Shown piece after piece: positions 7,786 through 16,147 of a stretch of DNA of 64,000 bases. The notes under the pieces are model-generated. The model saw only the letters and a list, made by a program, of their open reading frames with translations. It was not told the origin of the DNA and did no database searches. Source of the stretch: SAR202 cluster bacterium bin22. GTDB lineage: Bacteria > Chloroflexota > Dehalococcoidia > Lucifugimonadales > UBA3495. Position 1 is the stretch's first letter. Every line of letters begins with the position of its first letter. Both the position numbers and the translations under genes were made by a program. The stretch spans positions 124,001 to 188,000 of the forward strand of contig MPMM01000002.1 of the NCBI GenBank assembly GCA_002238505.1. The letters are read 5' to 3'.

Positions 7786-9435
7786 ATGGACGGCATAACT
7801 GCAATCGCCAACGTATTGAAACTGGAAGGGGTGGACTTTGTCGGCTGTATGCCATCCAGTCCTCTCATTGAAGCGGCCGCCGTGGCTGGTATCCGGCCCA
7901 TTGTCGTGAGACAGGAGCGGACCGGTGTGCACATGGCCGACGGGTTTTCCCGGATCAACAACGGCAAGCGCACGGGCATTTTCCTGATGCAAGCCGGACC
8001 TGGAGCCGAGAATGCCTTTGGCGGGGTGGCCCAGGCCTACGCCGACTCGGTGCCAATTCTCCTGCTGCCGGCCGGCGCGGGTCGGCACCGGCAGGGGATT
8101 GACCCGGTGTTCAGTCCCACCCGCAGCTACGAAAGCATCACCAAGTGGGCTGCCCAGATCAATTATGCCGACCGGGTTCCCGAACTGATGCGCCAGGCCT
8201 TTACCAGGCTTCGGTCCGGCAAGCCGGGGCCGGTGCTGCTGGAAATTCCCGGTGACCTCATATCCGAGGACATCAGCGAGGAGCAGTTCGACTACCAGCC
8301 ACCGGAAGGAATGCGCACTGCCGGTGACCCCGAGGCCGTGGCCCGCGCGGCCCGTGCCCTCCTTTCCGCACAGCGGCCGGTAATCACTGCCGGACAGGGC
8401 GTTCTGTATGCTGAGGCCACCGACCAGTTGGTGGAACTGGCTGAATACCTGCAGATTCCGGTAATGACGACGCTGGAGGGCAAGAGCGCTTTTCCTGAGA
8501 ACCACCCCCTGTCCCTGGGGATTGGCGGTTCCAGCCAGACAGGCCAGGTGCACCGCTTCCTTACCGGAGCAGATACGGTATTTGCGGTAGGGGCCAGCAT
8601 GATCAAGAGCAACTTTACTGCGCCTCTGCCGCCGGGCAAGACTCTTATCCACACCACCAACGCCGATGTGGATATCAACAAGGACTACAGGGCCGACTAC
8701 CCGGTGGTGGGCGATGCCAGGCTGGTGCTGGGCCAGTTCCTGGAGGAAATCAAGCGGCAGACGGGCGGCCAGGCTCGTCCTGCCAATCGCGAGCTTACCG
8801 ACGAGATTGCCGCTACCCGTCAGGAGTGGCTGGACCAGTGGCTGGCCCGCCTGACCTCCGATGAGGTCCCCCTGAATCCGTACCGGGTTATCTGGGAAAT
8901 CATGCACACGGTGGACCTGAATAACACCATCGTCACCCACGAGTCTGGCAGCCCGCGAGAGCAGGTCTCGGCCTTCTGGGAAGCGCGAGACCCGCGCAGC
9001 TTTATTGGCTGGGGCAAGTCCACCCAGCTGGGCTATAGCCTGGGCCTGGCCATGGGCGCCAAGTTGGCCGCCCCGGAAAAGATGGTGATTAACTTCATGG
9101 GCGACACGGCCTTCGGAATGGTGGGCCTGGACGTGGAGACGGCGGTGCGCGAAGGAATCGCAATAACCACCGTGGTTTTGAACAATAACACCATGGCCAT
9201 TTACCCGGACAGCCGGATGCCCACTGCCGTGTCCCGATACCACACCAAGGAGACGGGCGGGAATTACGCCGATATGTCACGGGCCATGGGTGCGTGGGCC
9301 GAGCGGGTTACCGACCCGGACCAGATCGGCCTCGCTATGCGCCGGGCCCAGGAACGGAACGAGGCCGGCGAATTTGCCCTGCTGGAGTACATAACCAAGG
9401 AGGAAGGGGCCTACTCCAAGTACCAGTTTGTTTAG
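7786..9435 (+). CDS. Thiamine-pyrophosphate-dependent enzyme (acetolactate synthase/decarboxylase-like)
   Basis: 549-aa enzyme of the POX/AHAS family. The N-terminal PYR domain carries the activating Glu in VVRQERTGVHMADGFSR. A central domain with VITAGQGVLYAEATDQLVELAE follows. The C-terminal PP domain holds the metal/TPP motif GDTAFGMVGLDVETAVREG...VVLNNN. The start at 7786 has a perfect AGGAGG. The substrate is unknown; no regulatory acetolactate-synthase subunit or isoleucine/valine genes are near, so a 2-oxoacid decarboxylase or lyase role outside branched-chain synthesis is more likely. Confidence 0.87.
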   Translation: MDGITAIANVLKLEGVDFVGCMPSSPLIEAAAVAGIRPIVVRQERTGVHMADGFSRINNGKRTGIFLMQAGPGAENAFGGVAQAYADSVPILLLPAGAGRHRQGIDPVFSPTRSYESITKWAAQINYADRVPELMRQAFTRLRSGKPGPVLLEIPGDLISEDISEEQFDYQPPEGMRTAGDPEAVARAARALLSAQRPVITAGQGVLYAEATDQLVELAEYLQIPVMTTLEGKSAFPENHPLSLGIGGSSQTGQVHRFLTGADTVFAVGASMIKSNFTAPLPPGKTLIHTTNADVDINKDYRADYPVVGDARLVLGQFLEEIKRQTGGQARPANRELTDEIAATRQEWLDQWLARLTSDEVPLNPYRVIWEIMHTVDLNNTIVTHESGSPREQVSAFWEARDPRSFIGWGKSTQLGYSLGLAMGAKLAAPEKMVINFMGDTAFGMVGLDVETAVREGIAITTVVLNNNTMAIYPDSRMPTAVSRYHTKETGGNYADMSRAMGAWAERVTDPDQIGLAMRRAQERNEAGEFALLEYITKEEGAYSKYQFV

Positions 9436-9580
9436 CTCCTTGAACCAGCGATTGCGGGATAAAATCACTTCAATAGAGGTGCCTGCTTCACCGGATATAA
9501 ACCACTGACATTCGGTCATTGCGGCGCCGGTCACGTGTCCGCCACAATACGGGGGCGCGACCGGCGCACGAGAGAAGCCA

Positions 9581-10354
9581 ATGACCATCACCACTTTGCC
9601 GGATGCAGAGGCCGACCTGGTTCAGGTACTGGATGAAGGGGTGGGCACGACCCCATCGGATTCCTGCGGTTCCACCGTACGCGACATGCCCCAGGGGGAA
9701 CGCCCCCGCGAGCGGCTGCGGGACTACGGGGCCCGCTATCTCAGCAATGCAGAGCTTATAGCCATTCTGCTCCGCACGGGAATGCAGGGCGAGAATGTGT
9801 TGACCATGTCCACGCGCCTGCTTAGCCGCTTTGGCGGGCTGGATGGCCTGGGACGGGCCAGCTTTGCGGAATTGTGTGCCGAACGAGGTCTCAGTGAAGC
9901 CAAGACTTGCCAGTTGATGGCCGCCCTGGAACTGGGACGTCGCTTTATTTCCCTGGTTCCCGAAGACCGGGCAGTTATAAACTCACCCCAGGACGTGGCC
10001 AATTTGCTGCAGGCTGAAATGGCCACGCTGGAGCAGGAACACCTGAAGGTGCTGCTGCTGAACACCAGAAACCAGGTGCTGCGAACGGTGGAGGTGTATG
10101 TGGGAAACGTCAACAGTTCCATCGTTCGCCCTTCAGAGGTGTTCCGACCGGCGGTTCGCGACAACGCTCCCTCAATTATCGTGGCCCACAACCACCCTTC
10201 GGGAGACCCGACGCCCAGTCCTGAAGACGTGGCCATAACCCGGGACCTGGTTTCCGCCGGAAAGCTGCTGGGCATAGACCTGCTGGACCACCTGGTTATT
10301 GGCGGTGGCGGGCGGTACGTCAGTCTGAACGAACGGAAACTGGGGTTCGACTAG
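9581..10354 (+). CDS. radC: RadC family JAB/MPN-domain protein
   Basis: 257 aa. It has the helix-hairpin-helix N-terminal part (ERPRERLRDYGARYLSNAELIAILLRTG) and the C-terminal JAMM metalloprotease-like core, with HNHPSGDPTPSPED at residues 203-216 and the downstream LLDHLVIGGGGRYVSLNE. RadC homologs are historically linked to DNA repair, but the biochemical role remains unclear. The first 35 residues are an extra tail relative to the usual family start at MPQGERPRERL (9686); AGAGAAG upstream of 9581 supports the longer form. A NurA nuclease gene follows 61 nt later. Confidence 0.9.
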   Translation: MTITTLPDAEADLVQVLDEGVGTTPSDSCGSTVRDMPQGERPRERLRDYGARYLSNAELIAILLRTGMQGENVLTMSTRLLSRFGGLDGLGRASFAELCAERGLSEAKTCQLMAALELGRRFISLVPEDRAVINSPQDVANLLQAEMATLEQEHLKVLLLNTRNQVLRTVEVYVGNVNSSIVRPSEVFRPAVRDNAPSIIVAHNHPSGDPTPSPEDVAITRDLVSAGKLLGIDLLDHLVIGGGGRYVSLNERKLGFD

Positions 10355-10415
10355 AGTTCAGGCAGGAGTATTTTCCCGCCTTTTGGCCTGTTGATTCTGT
10401 GGAGTGTGAAACGAT

Positions 10416-11624
10416 ATGTCCCTGGATTTGGCCGCAACCATCAGCCAAATTGACCAGGTATCCCAGTCGCTGGTGAAGGACCGCTCGGACAGACAGCGGC
10501 GGTTGAGGGGATTGCTGGAAGCGGCCGCCGAAATATCCCCCCAGCAGGCCATGGAACGGACTCGCGAAGCAGGTGTTCCTTTCCTGGCCGCACAGGTGGT
10601 GGACGCCCTGCTGGACAGCATACCTCCACCTGCCGCGCCCCCAGACTGGACGGCCCTTTCGGTGGACGGTTCCCACATAGATGTGGACCGGCACCTGCCG
10701 GTGCCCTGCTACCTCATTAACCTGGGCGGATGCGAAATCACTTACGGCTCCGGGGCCGAGGCACGTTTCTTTAGCCGACCCCATCTGGCGGCACAGCCGG
10801 AGGAGTTGTACCTGCGCAGCGCCGAAGAGCCCAATGTGGAAGAGGCGGTAACCGGAAACCTGCTGGGCATGTACCGCACGGTTCGGGAATTGTCGGTTCT
10901 GCTGGAAGAAACGCGTCATTGTCCTGCCAGCCAGCCTGTCCTGGCCCTGGTGGACGGCACCCTGGTGATGTGGGGACTGGCCGGCCGCGCCTATCCTGAG
11001 TTTGTGCGCCGCCACATTATTGAAGAAGGATTACTGGAGGCACTCAGGGGTTTTCAGGACCTGGCTCGCGAGGGGAAAGTAACGCTGGCAGCCTATGTAT
11101 CGCTGCCCCGGACGACCGAGGTGGTAAACGCCATCCGGCGTTGCCTTTGCAGTCACAACCTGGAGAGTTGCCAGAGGGCATGTAGCAACCGCCGCTCGGA
11201 TCTGGAGCCCTGCAGCCAGGCCAACGATTTTCTGGATCGGGACATTCTTGGTGACGCATTGCTGCCCTACCACCGGTCTCCGGTTTACCGGACTTTATCG
11301 TCGGTGCCGCGGGACCTTTACGGGCCTGGTCAGCAGGTTTATTTCTACTACCTGAATGCAGGGGAGGAGATTGCCCGCATAGAGGTGCCAGAATGGGTTG
11401 CCATGGATGAAGCTCTACTGGCCCAAAGTCACAGCCTTATTGTGGAGCAGTGCCGGCGGGGGCAGGGCTACCCGGTGGTGATCACCGAGGCCCACGAGCA
11501 GGCGGTGATAACCGGGCGGGACCGGCAGTTGTTCCGGGAAATGGTGTCGCAAACGCTGGAACGCCAGGGTTTGCCCAGCTACACGTCGCAAAAGGAACGG
11601 TCCAAGCAGCGGCCCTGGGTTTAG
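10416..11624 (+). CDS. NurA-domain nuclease with a cysteine cluster
   Basis: 402-aa NurA-fold nuclease. Family metal-site acidic residues appear in LSVDGSHIDVDRH (D84) and LALVDGTLVMW (D180). NurA acts with the HerA helicase in DNA end resection in archaea and some bacteria; no HerA gene is in this window. Unusually, five Cys cluster between residues 243 and 266 (CLC...C...C...C), right after the conserved LPRTTEVVNAIR helix, which would suit a metal or Fe-S site. It follows RadC on the same strand, which supports a DNA-processing role. Confidence 0.8.
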   Translation: MSLDLAATISQIDQVSQSLVKDRSDRQRRLRGLLEAAAEISPQQAMERTREAGVPFLAAQVVDALLDSIPPPAAPPDWTALSVDGSHIDVDRHLPVPCYLINLGGCEITYGSGAEARFFSRPHLAAQPEELYLRSAEEPNVEEAVTGNLLGMYRTVRELSVLLEETRHCPASQPVLALVDGTLVMWGLAGRAYPEFVRRHIIEEGLLEALRGFQDLAREGKVTLAAYVSLPRTTEVVNAIRRCLCSHNLESCQRACSNRRSDLEPCSQANDFLDRDILGDALLPYHRSPVYRTLSSVPRDLYGPGQQVYFYYLNAGEEIARIEVPEWVAMDEALLAQSHSLIVEQCRRGQGYPVVITEAHEQAVITGRDRQLFREMVSQTLERQGLPSYTSQKERSKQRPWV

Positions 11625-11837
11625 CGCGAGCGGGGTTGGAGGCTGAAGGTCAATCGTGCTTTAACTCGTTCGCAATTTGCACGGGATCTTTCAGCAAGAA
11701 ATGAATGTCCCTCTGAGGTTGTCGAAGGGCTTGGGGTGAATGAGATACTCGGCCACGATTTCAATTGTGGCAGCCCGCTGGTCCCTGCCGAGGCTGGTGA
11801 ATCCGCATTCAGGCTTGTGCAGGTCCCTCTGTAGAGC

Positions 11838-13160
11838 TTACCCCTGTGCTTTTGGAGCCGCCGCGCTCTCGAGATTTTCCCAGTAGGCCAGGTATTCCGC
11901 GTACGTGCCAAATTGGGCCACAGTGTCTAGGAATTCTCCAAGGGAACTGCTGAGGCGGCGTATTTCCCGCATTTGTTCGCCGATGGGGCTGATGGACCCC
12001 GGGCCCGTGGCGTAGGAACCGTAGAAGGCAAAATAGGCCTGGTTCAATTTGCGGATGTTGTAGCCGGCGGCCACAAAGAATTTGCGTCGCTCCTCCATAT
12101 AGGCCTCCGCTCCCTCAATATCCCCCTGGTCCAGGAGTTGCTCGGCCTTCTGGCGGGTTTCACGCATCTCAGCGGTGAAGTCCAATCCGTTGGGGCGGCC
12201 GCGAACCCAGGGACGGGTTACCTCTCCACCGGTCAGCGCCGTGTATGCCATGTCGCCCAGTTCCTGGCCGGCTATCGTGGCGGCGGTCTCGTTCAGGGTT
12301 AGCATTTCAGGGCTTCGGTTGAAATTACGGCCCAGGGGACGGAAGAAGAGCCAGTGGTGCAGCCATTCGTGGGCCGCAACTTCCATGGCATATCGCAGTC
12401 CCAAGGCGTCCGCCACTACGCTGGGATAGACCGACAGCCCGGCGGTGCCAGCCACTACCGCCGATAAGTCCTCGGTTTCCAGGGCCACAGTCTCCAGGTC
12501 TTCCTTGATGTCAATGGTGAGGTCGGGGTCTAGAAGGAAGCCGTCCTGCCGGTAGATACGGTCGCGGGGCGACAGGATCAGCACGTTGGGGGACTCGCCA
12601 AAAGTGGTGTCCACCGGCGGGAAAACCCCCAGCCAGCGGGTGTCCAACCCCTGTTCCCGCACAACGCGGGCTATCGTCTGTTCCACGATGTACTCGACGT
12701 GGGGCAGCAGTTCCCTGCGTTGTTCCCGGTTCTTTGCGATTGCTGTGTCGAGGTAGGCGGGCCCGGGCAGGGGAACAGAAGCGCTGCCGTCGCTGGAAAG
12801 TCCACCCCTTCCCAGTTCCACCTGCCGCTGCTGTCTCTCCAGATTCTGCGCCGCTTGGGCAAGGTCGAAATACTCTTCCACCAGTTGGGACTTTTCGGCG
12901 TCGCTCAATTCATGGCGGCCCGGCAGCAGGAGGCTGGCGGCGTGGGTCCACTTGTGGGATAGGTGGGCCAACTCCCATTTCAGGATGCTGTACCGGTGAG
13001 GGGCCATGGCGGTTTCAAGCTCGGTTGGGCGGTAGTCGGAATGCCCGGCTGCAACGACAAGGAGAGCCAGGAACAGCAGCAACATGCCCCGGCGCAGCTT
13101 TCGCAACGCTTGCCGAACGCCGGTTCCTGTGGATTTAGAGGCTTCTGCAGGGGAGGTCAT
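11838..13160 (-). CDS. Membrane-anchored zincin-like protein (HExxH)
   Basis: 440 aa from the ATG at 13160. A single N-terminal membrane helix (MLLLFLALLVVAAGH, about residues 26-40) is followed by a helical region and a zinc-protease signature: HEWLH at residues 264-268 and a downstream NETAATIAGQELG (E291) as likely third ligand. Sequence before the HExxH (SAVVAGTAGLSVYPSVV) resembles uncharacterised membrane-anchored peptidases. The catalytic domain would face outward. The open frame extends to 13541, but the upstream part has no protein-like conservation and overlaps the opposite-strand zinc-ribbon gene. No clear ribosome site was seen, so the start could be a few codons later. Confidence 0.7.
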   Translation of the reverse strand: MTSPAEASKSTGTGVRQALRKLRRGMLLLFLALLVVAAGHSDYRPTELETAMAPHRYSILKWELAHLSHKWTHAASLLLPGRHELSDAEKSQLVEEYFDLAQAAQNLERQQRQVELGRGGLSSDGSASVPLPGPAYLDTAIAKNREQRRELLPHVEYIVEQTIARVVREQGLDTRWLGVFPPVDTTFGESPNVLILSPRDRIYRQDGFLLDPDLTIDIKEDLETVALETEDLSAVVAGTAGLSVYPSVVADALGLRYAMEVAAHEWLHHWLFFRPLGRNFNRSPEMLTLNETAATIAGQELGDMAYTALTGGEVTRPWVRGRPNGLDFTAEMRETRQKAEQLLDQGDIEGAEAYMEERRKFFVAAGYNIRKLNQAYFAFYGSYATGPGSISPIGEQMREIRRLSSSLGEFLDTVAQFGTYAEYLAYWENLESAAAPKAQG

Positions 13161-13289
13161 GGCATCCAGAAATCTGCCAGAAATGCCGAAAAATATGGGG
13201 TTGACATGCCTTTTAGTGTAAGGCCGCCTGGCGGGCCGGGGGTAGCTGCCCCGCTGCCGGACCATATTTTCCGGAGGTATGAATATATT

Positions 13290-13571
13290 ATGCCCGACAT
13301 TACCAATGAAAAGCTTGTAGTGCATAAGCGGCTTCGCCCTTTCCAGCCTATTGCGACCGAGAAGGGGTGCCTGTTCTGTCCTCACCGGGATCGGGAGCAT
13401 ACGGGAAAGGCTATTGGTGTGCGCCGCGAGGGACGTAAGAACCGGCGGTTTGTGCTGCATGCCGTCTTTTGCGAAGCCTGCGCCTTTGAGAAGGGTGTAA
13501 CCCAGGTGGTCTGCTGGCAGATGCCCCAACGGGTCTATCAAAACTTCAGCGGTTACGGAGTGGAATTGTGA
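13290..13571 (+). CDS. Small CxxC zinc-ribbon-like protein
   Basis: 93-aa unrecognised protein. Two CxxC knuckles (GCLFCPHRD and FCEACAFEKG) are separated by about 30 basic residues (RREGRKNRR), which would suit a zinc ribbon. GGAGGT lies 11 nt upstream of the ATG, a slightly long spacing. It is divergent from the zincin gene. It could be a nucleic-acid-binding or chaperone-like small protein; no function is assigned. Confidence 0.5.
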   Translation: MPDITNEKLVVHKRLRPFQPIATEKGCLFCPHRDREHTGKAIGVRREGRKNRRFVLHAVFCEACAFEKGVTQVVCWQMPQRVYQNFSGYGVEL

Positions 13572-13579
13572 AGCAATCA

Positions 13580-13750
13580 GGTTGCGGTCACGGGGTCACC
13601 CTCTACGTTGAGTCGCCAGCGCTTCGGGTCCCGGGCAATATTGGGCGAGTTGTTGCGAACGAAGAAGAGGTGGTTTGGGGTGATGCTACCCTGCATGTCT
13701 TCGAGACAGGTCTCCGGACCCTTGCTAGCACGAATTATGAAGGGAGGCGG
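13580..13750 (-). pseudogene. Relic of a molybdopterin sulfite-oxidase-like gene
   Basis: On the minus strand the stretch GPETCLEDMQGSITPNHLFF followed by VRNNSPN...DPKRWRLNVEGD closely matches the N-terminal substrate/Moco domain of sulfite-oxidase-family oxidoreductases (family pattern: ITPN-x-LFFVRN ... D-x-x-x-WRL-x-V-x-G). It then runs into a TGA at 13577-13579. No further family sequence is seen on either side, so only about 55 codons survive. It sits in a 405-nt gap that otherwise holds no gene. Confidence 0.65.
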
Positions 13751-13976
13751 GTGCTTGAACCAGGGGAGCCTGTTATGCGCACGGGGGTGGCCGCAGCTTA
13801 ACAGAGTGGGCCGGAGGCGAATGCGGCCTGTACCCGGATGGTGGTTGCGGTTGAAGGATGGGGCGCTTGGCATGCAACGCAGCCGTCGTCCCTGGCGATA
13901 CCAGCCGCAGCCACAGCATCGCCGCAAGTGTTAAAATCCCCCCGATACGTGGAAGCGAAAATCCGGATATGGGCCG

Positions 13977-15998
13977 ATGGTGAGAGTCCCTCGGCTCCCA
14001 GGAGGCGTCTTGGCGATAACAGAGTTGGAAATCACAAAGCGCAGCAGCTTTGCCTCGGGAGAAAGCTTTGGTGAGGTGGGTCCGTACGAACTGCTGGAGG
14101 GTACGGCCTATTATGCGGTGGACCCACTGCACCCCAGGAATCAGGGGATTACGGACCTGGACCTGGCGCCCCAAAACACTGGCGGCAAGGTGGAATTTAC
14201 GGCAGACTTCGCCATGCTGCAGCCGGTGAATCCTGACCGTGGGAACCGGCGCATACTGTTTGACGTGGTGAACCGGGGACGGAAGACCGCCCTGACTTTG
14301 AACAGCGTTCCGACAGCGACCGATCCCACGGCGCCCCTCGAAGCCGGCAATGGTTACCTGATGCGCCGGGGCTACACGGTGGTGTGGGCCGGCTGGCAGG
14401 CGGATGTGCCGCCCACACCCGGGCTTATTGGGCTGCATGCGCCGGAGGCGGTGGGACCGGAAGGCCCGCTGACGGGCAAGATTATGTGCCAGTTCCAGTG
14501 CGACCAGGCGACGCAGGTGTTCTTGCTGGCAGACCGACAGCACCTGGCCAATCCCGCCGCAGACCCGGAAGAGGCGGAAGCCACGCTGACGGTGCGCGAC
14601 CTGCCCAACAGCCCGGCCACCCCCGTTGACCGGGGACAGTGGTCCTTCGTGCGGGTGGAGGATGAGGACCTGGAACCGCAGCACAGCCACATCTACATGC
14701 CTTCCGGTTTTGAACCGGGCCGGATATACCAGTTGGTGTACACCACCACCGGCAGCCGCATAGTGGGGCTGGGGTTTGCTGCCATGCGGGACGCGGTGTC
14801 GTTCCTCAAGTACGCCCAACCCGCCTCCGGAAACCCCTGCGCCGGCAGTATTGACTATGCCTACGCCATGGGCCGGTCCCAGAGCGGACGCTTCCTGCGC
14901 CAGTACATTCACACGGGCATTAACGAGGATGAAGAGGACCGGATGGCGCTGGACGGCATCCTTCCCCACGTGGCCGGCGGGATGAGGGGCGAGTTCAACC
15001 TGCGATTCGGGCAGCCCTCCAAGGATGTCTGCTACATCATCCCGGAAATGTTCCCATTTACCGACACGCCTCAGACTGACCCGGTGACCGGCGCCCAGGG
15101 GTCCCTGCTGGATGCCCTGGAACAACGGGGCAATATCCCCAAGATAATGTTCACCAATACTTCCGCCGAATACTGGCGGGGAGATTCGGCGCTGATCCAC
15201 ACCGACCTGGAAACCCTGACCGACGCGCCGGAATCTCTCCACGCGCGACGGTACCACTTTGCCGGTTGCCAGCACGGGTCGGGAGACTTCCCGCCCCTGG
15301 ATGTCAGGCCGTCCGATGGTCTCAAGGGGCAGTTGCCATTTAACAGCGTGGACTACGCGCCCCTTTCCCGGGCCATCCTGGAGAACCTGGACCGGTGGGT
15401 CACTACGGGGGAAGAACCGCCGGCCAGCCGTCATCCCAGCCTGAACGACGGAACGGCGGTGGAATCCCACACCCTGCTGGAACGGTTTGCCCAGCTTCCC
15501 GGCGTGAAGGTTCCGTCGGAGGCTACCAGGGCCATCAGGCTGGACTACGGCCCCGAGACTCACCTGGGGCGTACCACGACTTTGCCAGCGGAGGAGGGAG
15601 AGGAATTCCCCGCGCTGGTGGCTGATCTGGACGACTCGTTCAATGAGCGAGGGGGTATCCGATTGCCGGACCTGTCGGTGCCCGTGGCCACCTATACGGG
15701 CTGGAACCTGCGGGACGAGAGTATCGGCAATCCTAACCTGTTCATCGGCATTACCGGCGGCCTGGCCGGGTGGACCCTTCCGCTGCCCATAACCAGGGAG
15801 GATCGGGAGTCCACAGGCGACCCGAGGGCGTCCATCGAGGAACGATATGCCAGCCGCGAGGACTACCTGGAGCAGGTAACCCGGGCAGCCATGGACCTGG
15901 TCGGTGAAGGCTACCTGCTGGAAGAGGACGTGGAAGAGGTGGTGGAACTGGCGAGAAGGAAGTATGACCATTTTGCGGGCGATGGAGATGCGGGCTGA
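13977..15998 (+). CDS. Alpha/beta-hydrolase domain protein (Abhydrolase_10-like)
   Basis: 673-aa protein of the large alpha/beta-hydrolase domain family. Recognisable features are the N-terminal LEITKRSSFASGESFGEVGPYE, then AVDPLHPRNQGITDLDLAP and ILFDVVNRGRKTAL, and the nucleophile elbow region YAMGRSQSGRFLRQYIH near residue 305. An acid/His pair is expected toward the C-terminal half. Probably an intracellular esterase of unknown substrate. The ATG at 13977 has no clear ribosome site; a TTG at 14010, preceded by AGGAGG (14000-14005) and matching the usual family N-terminus, is an attractive alternative start. Confidence 0.82.
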   Translation: MVRVPRLPGGVLAITELEITKRSSFASGESFGEVGPYELLEGTAYYAVDPLHPRNQGITDLDLAPQNTGGKVEFTADFAMLQPVNPDRGNRRILFDVVNRGRKTALTLNSVPTATDPTAPLEAGNGYLMRRGYTVVWAGWQADVPPTPGLIGLHAPEAVGPEGPLTGKIMCQFQCDQATQVFLLADRQHLANPAADPEEAEATLTVRDLPNSPATPVDRGQWSFVRVEDEDLEPQHSHIYMPSGFEPGRIYQLVYTTTGSRIVGLGFAAMRDAVSFLKYAQPASGNPCAGSIDYAYAMGRSQSGRFLRQYIHTGINEDEEDRMALDGILPHVAGGMRGEFNLRFGQPSKDVCYIIPEMFPFTDTPQTDPVTGAQGSLLDALEQRGNIPKIMFTNTSAEYWRGDSALIHTDLETLTDAPESLHARRYHFAGCQHGSGDFPPLDVRPSDGLKGQLPFNSVDYAPLSRAILENLDRWVTTGEEPPASRHPSLNDGTAVESHTLLERFAQLPGVKVPSEATRAIRLDYGPETHLGRTTTLPAEEGEEFPALVADLDDSFNERGGIRLPDLSVPVATYTGWNLRDESIGNPNLFIGITGGLAGWTLPLPITREDRESTGDPRASIEERYASREDYLEQVTRAAMDLVGEGYLLEEDVEEVVELARRKYDHFAGDGDAG

Positions 15999-16147
15999 CG
16001 CTTCGGAGTACAGGCCCGCGATTCGCTTCCTTCTCTATGGGTGCGGAAGTCTCGGTATGGAAGACCCGGTGGGCAGGGCACTGAATGGCACCCAGGGTTG
16101 GGCGTTATTTCCTAGTTTTGCCCCGTTCCCAGTGGTAAGGAGACAGC

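Noticed and set aside
7666-9243. 525-aa minus-strand open frame opposite the TPP enzyme
   Set aside because: Antisense shadow; no domain features, whereas the plus strand has a perfect ribosome site and TPP motifs.
13568-13801. Plus-strand 77-aa frame after the zinc-ribbon gene
   Set aside because: It overlaps the better supported minus-strand sulfite-oxidase relic and has no motifs.
13773-15971. Long minus-strand open frame (732 aa) opposite the alpha/beta-hydrolase
   Set aside because: Its composition is the mirror of a G/C-rich coding strand and shows no protein motifs; the plus-strand gene has clear family sequence.
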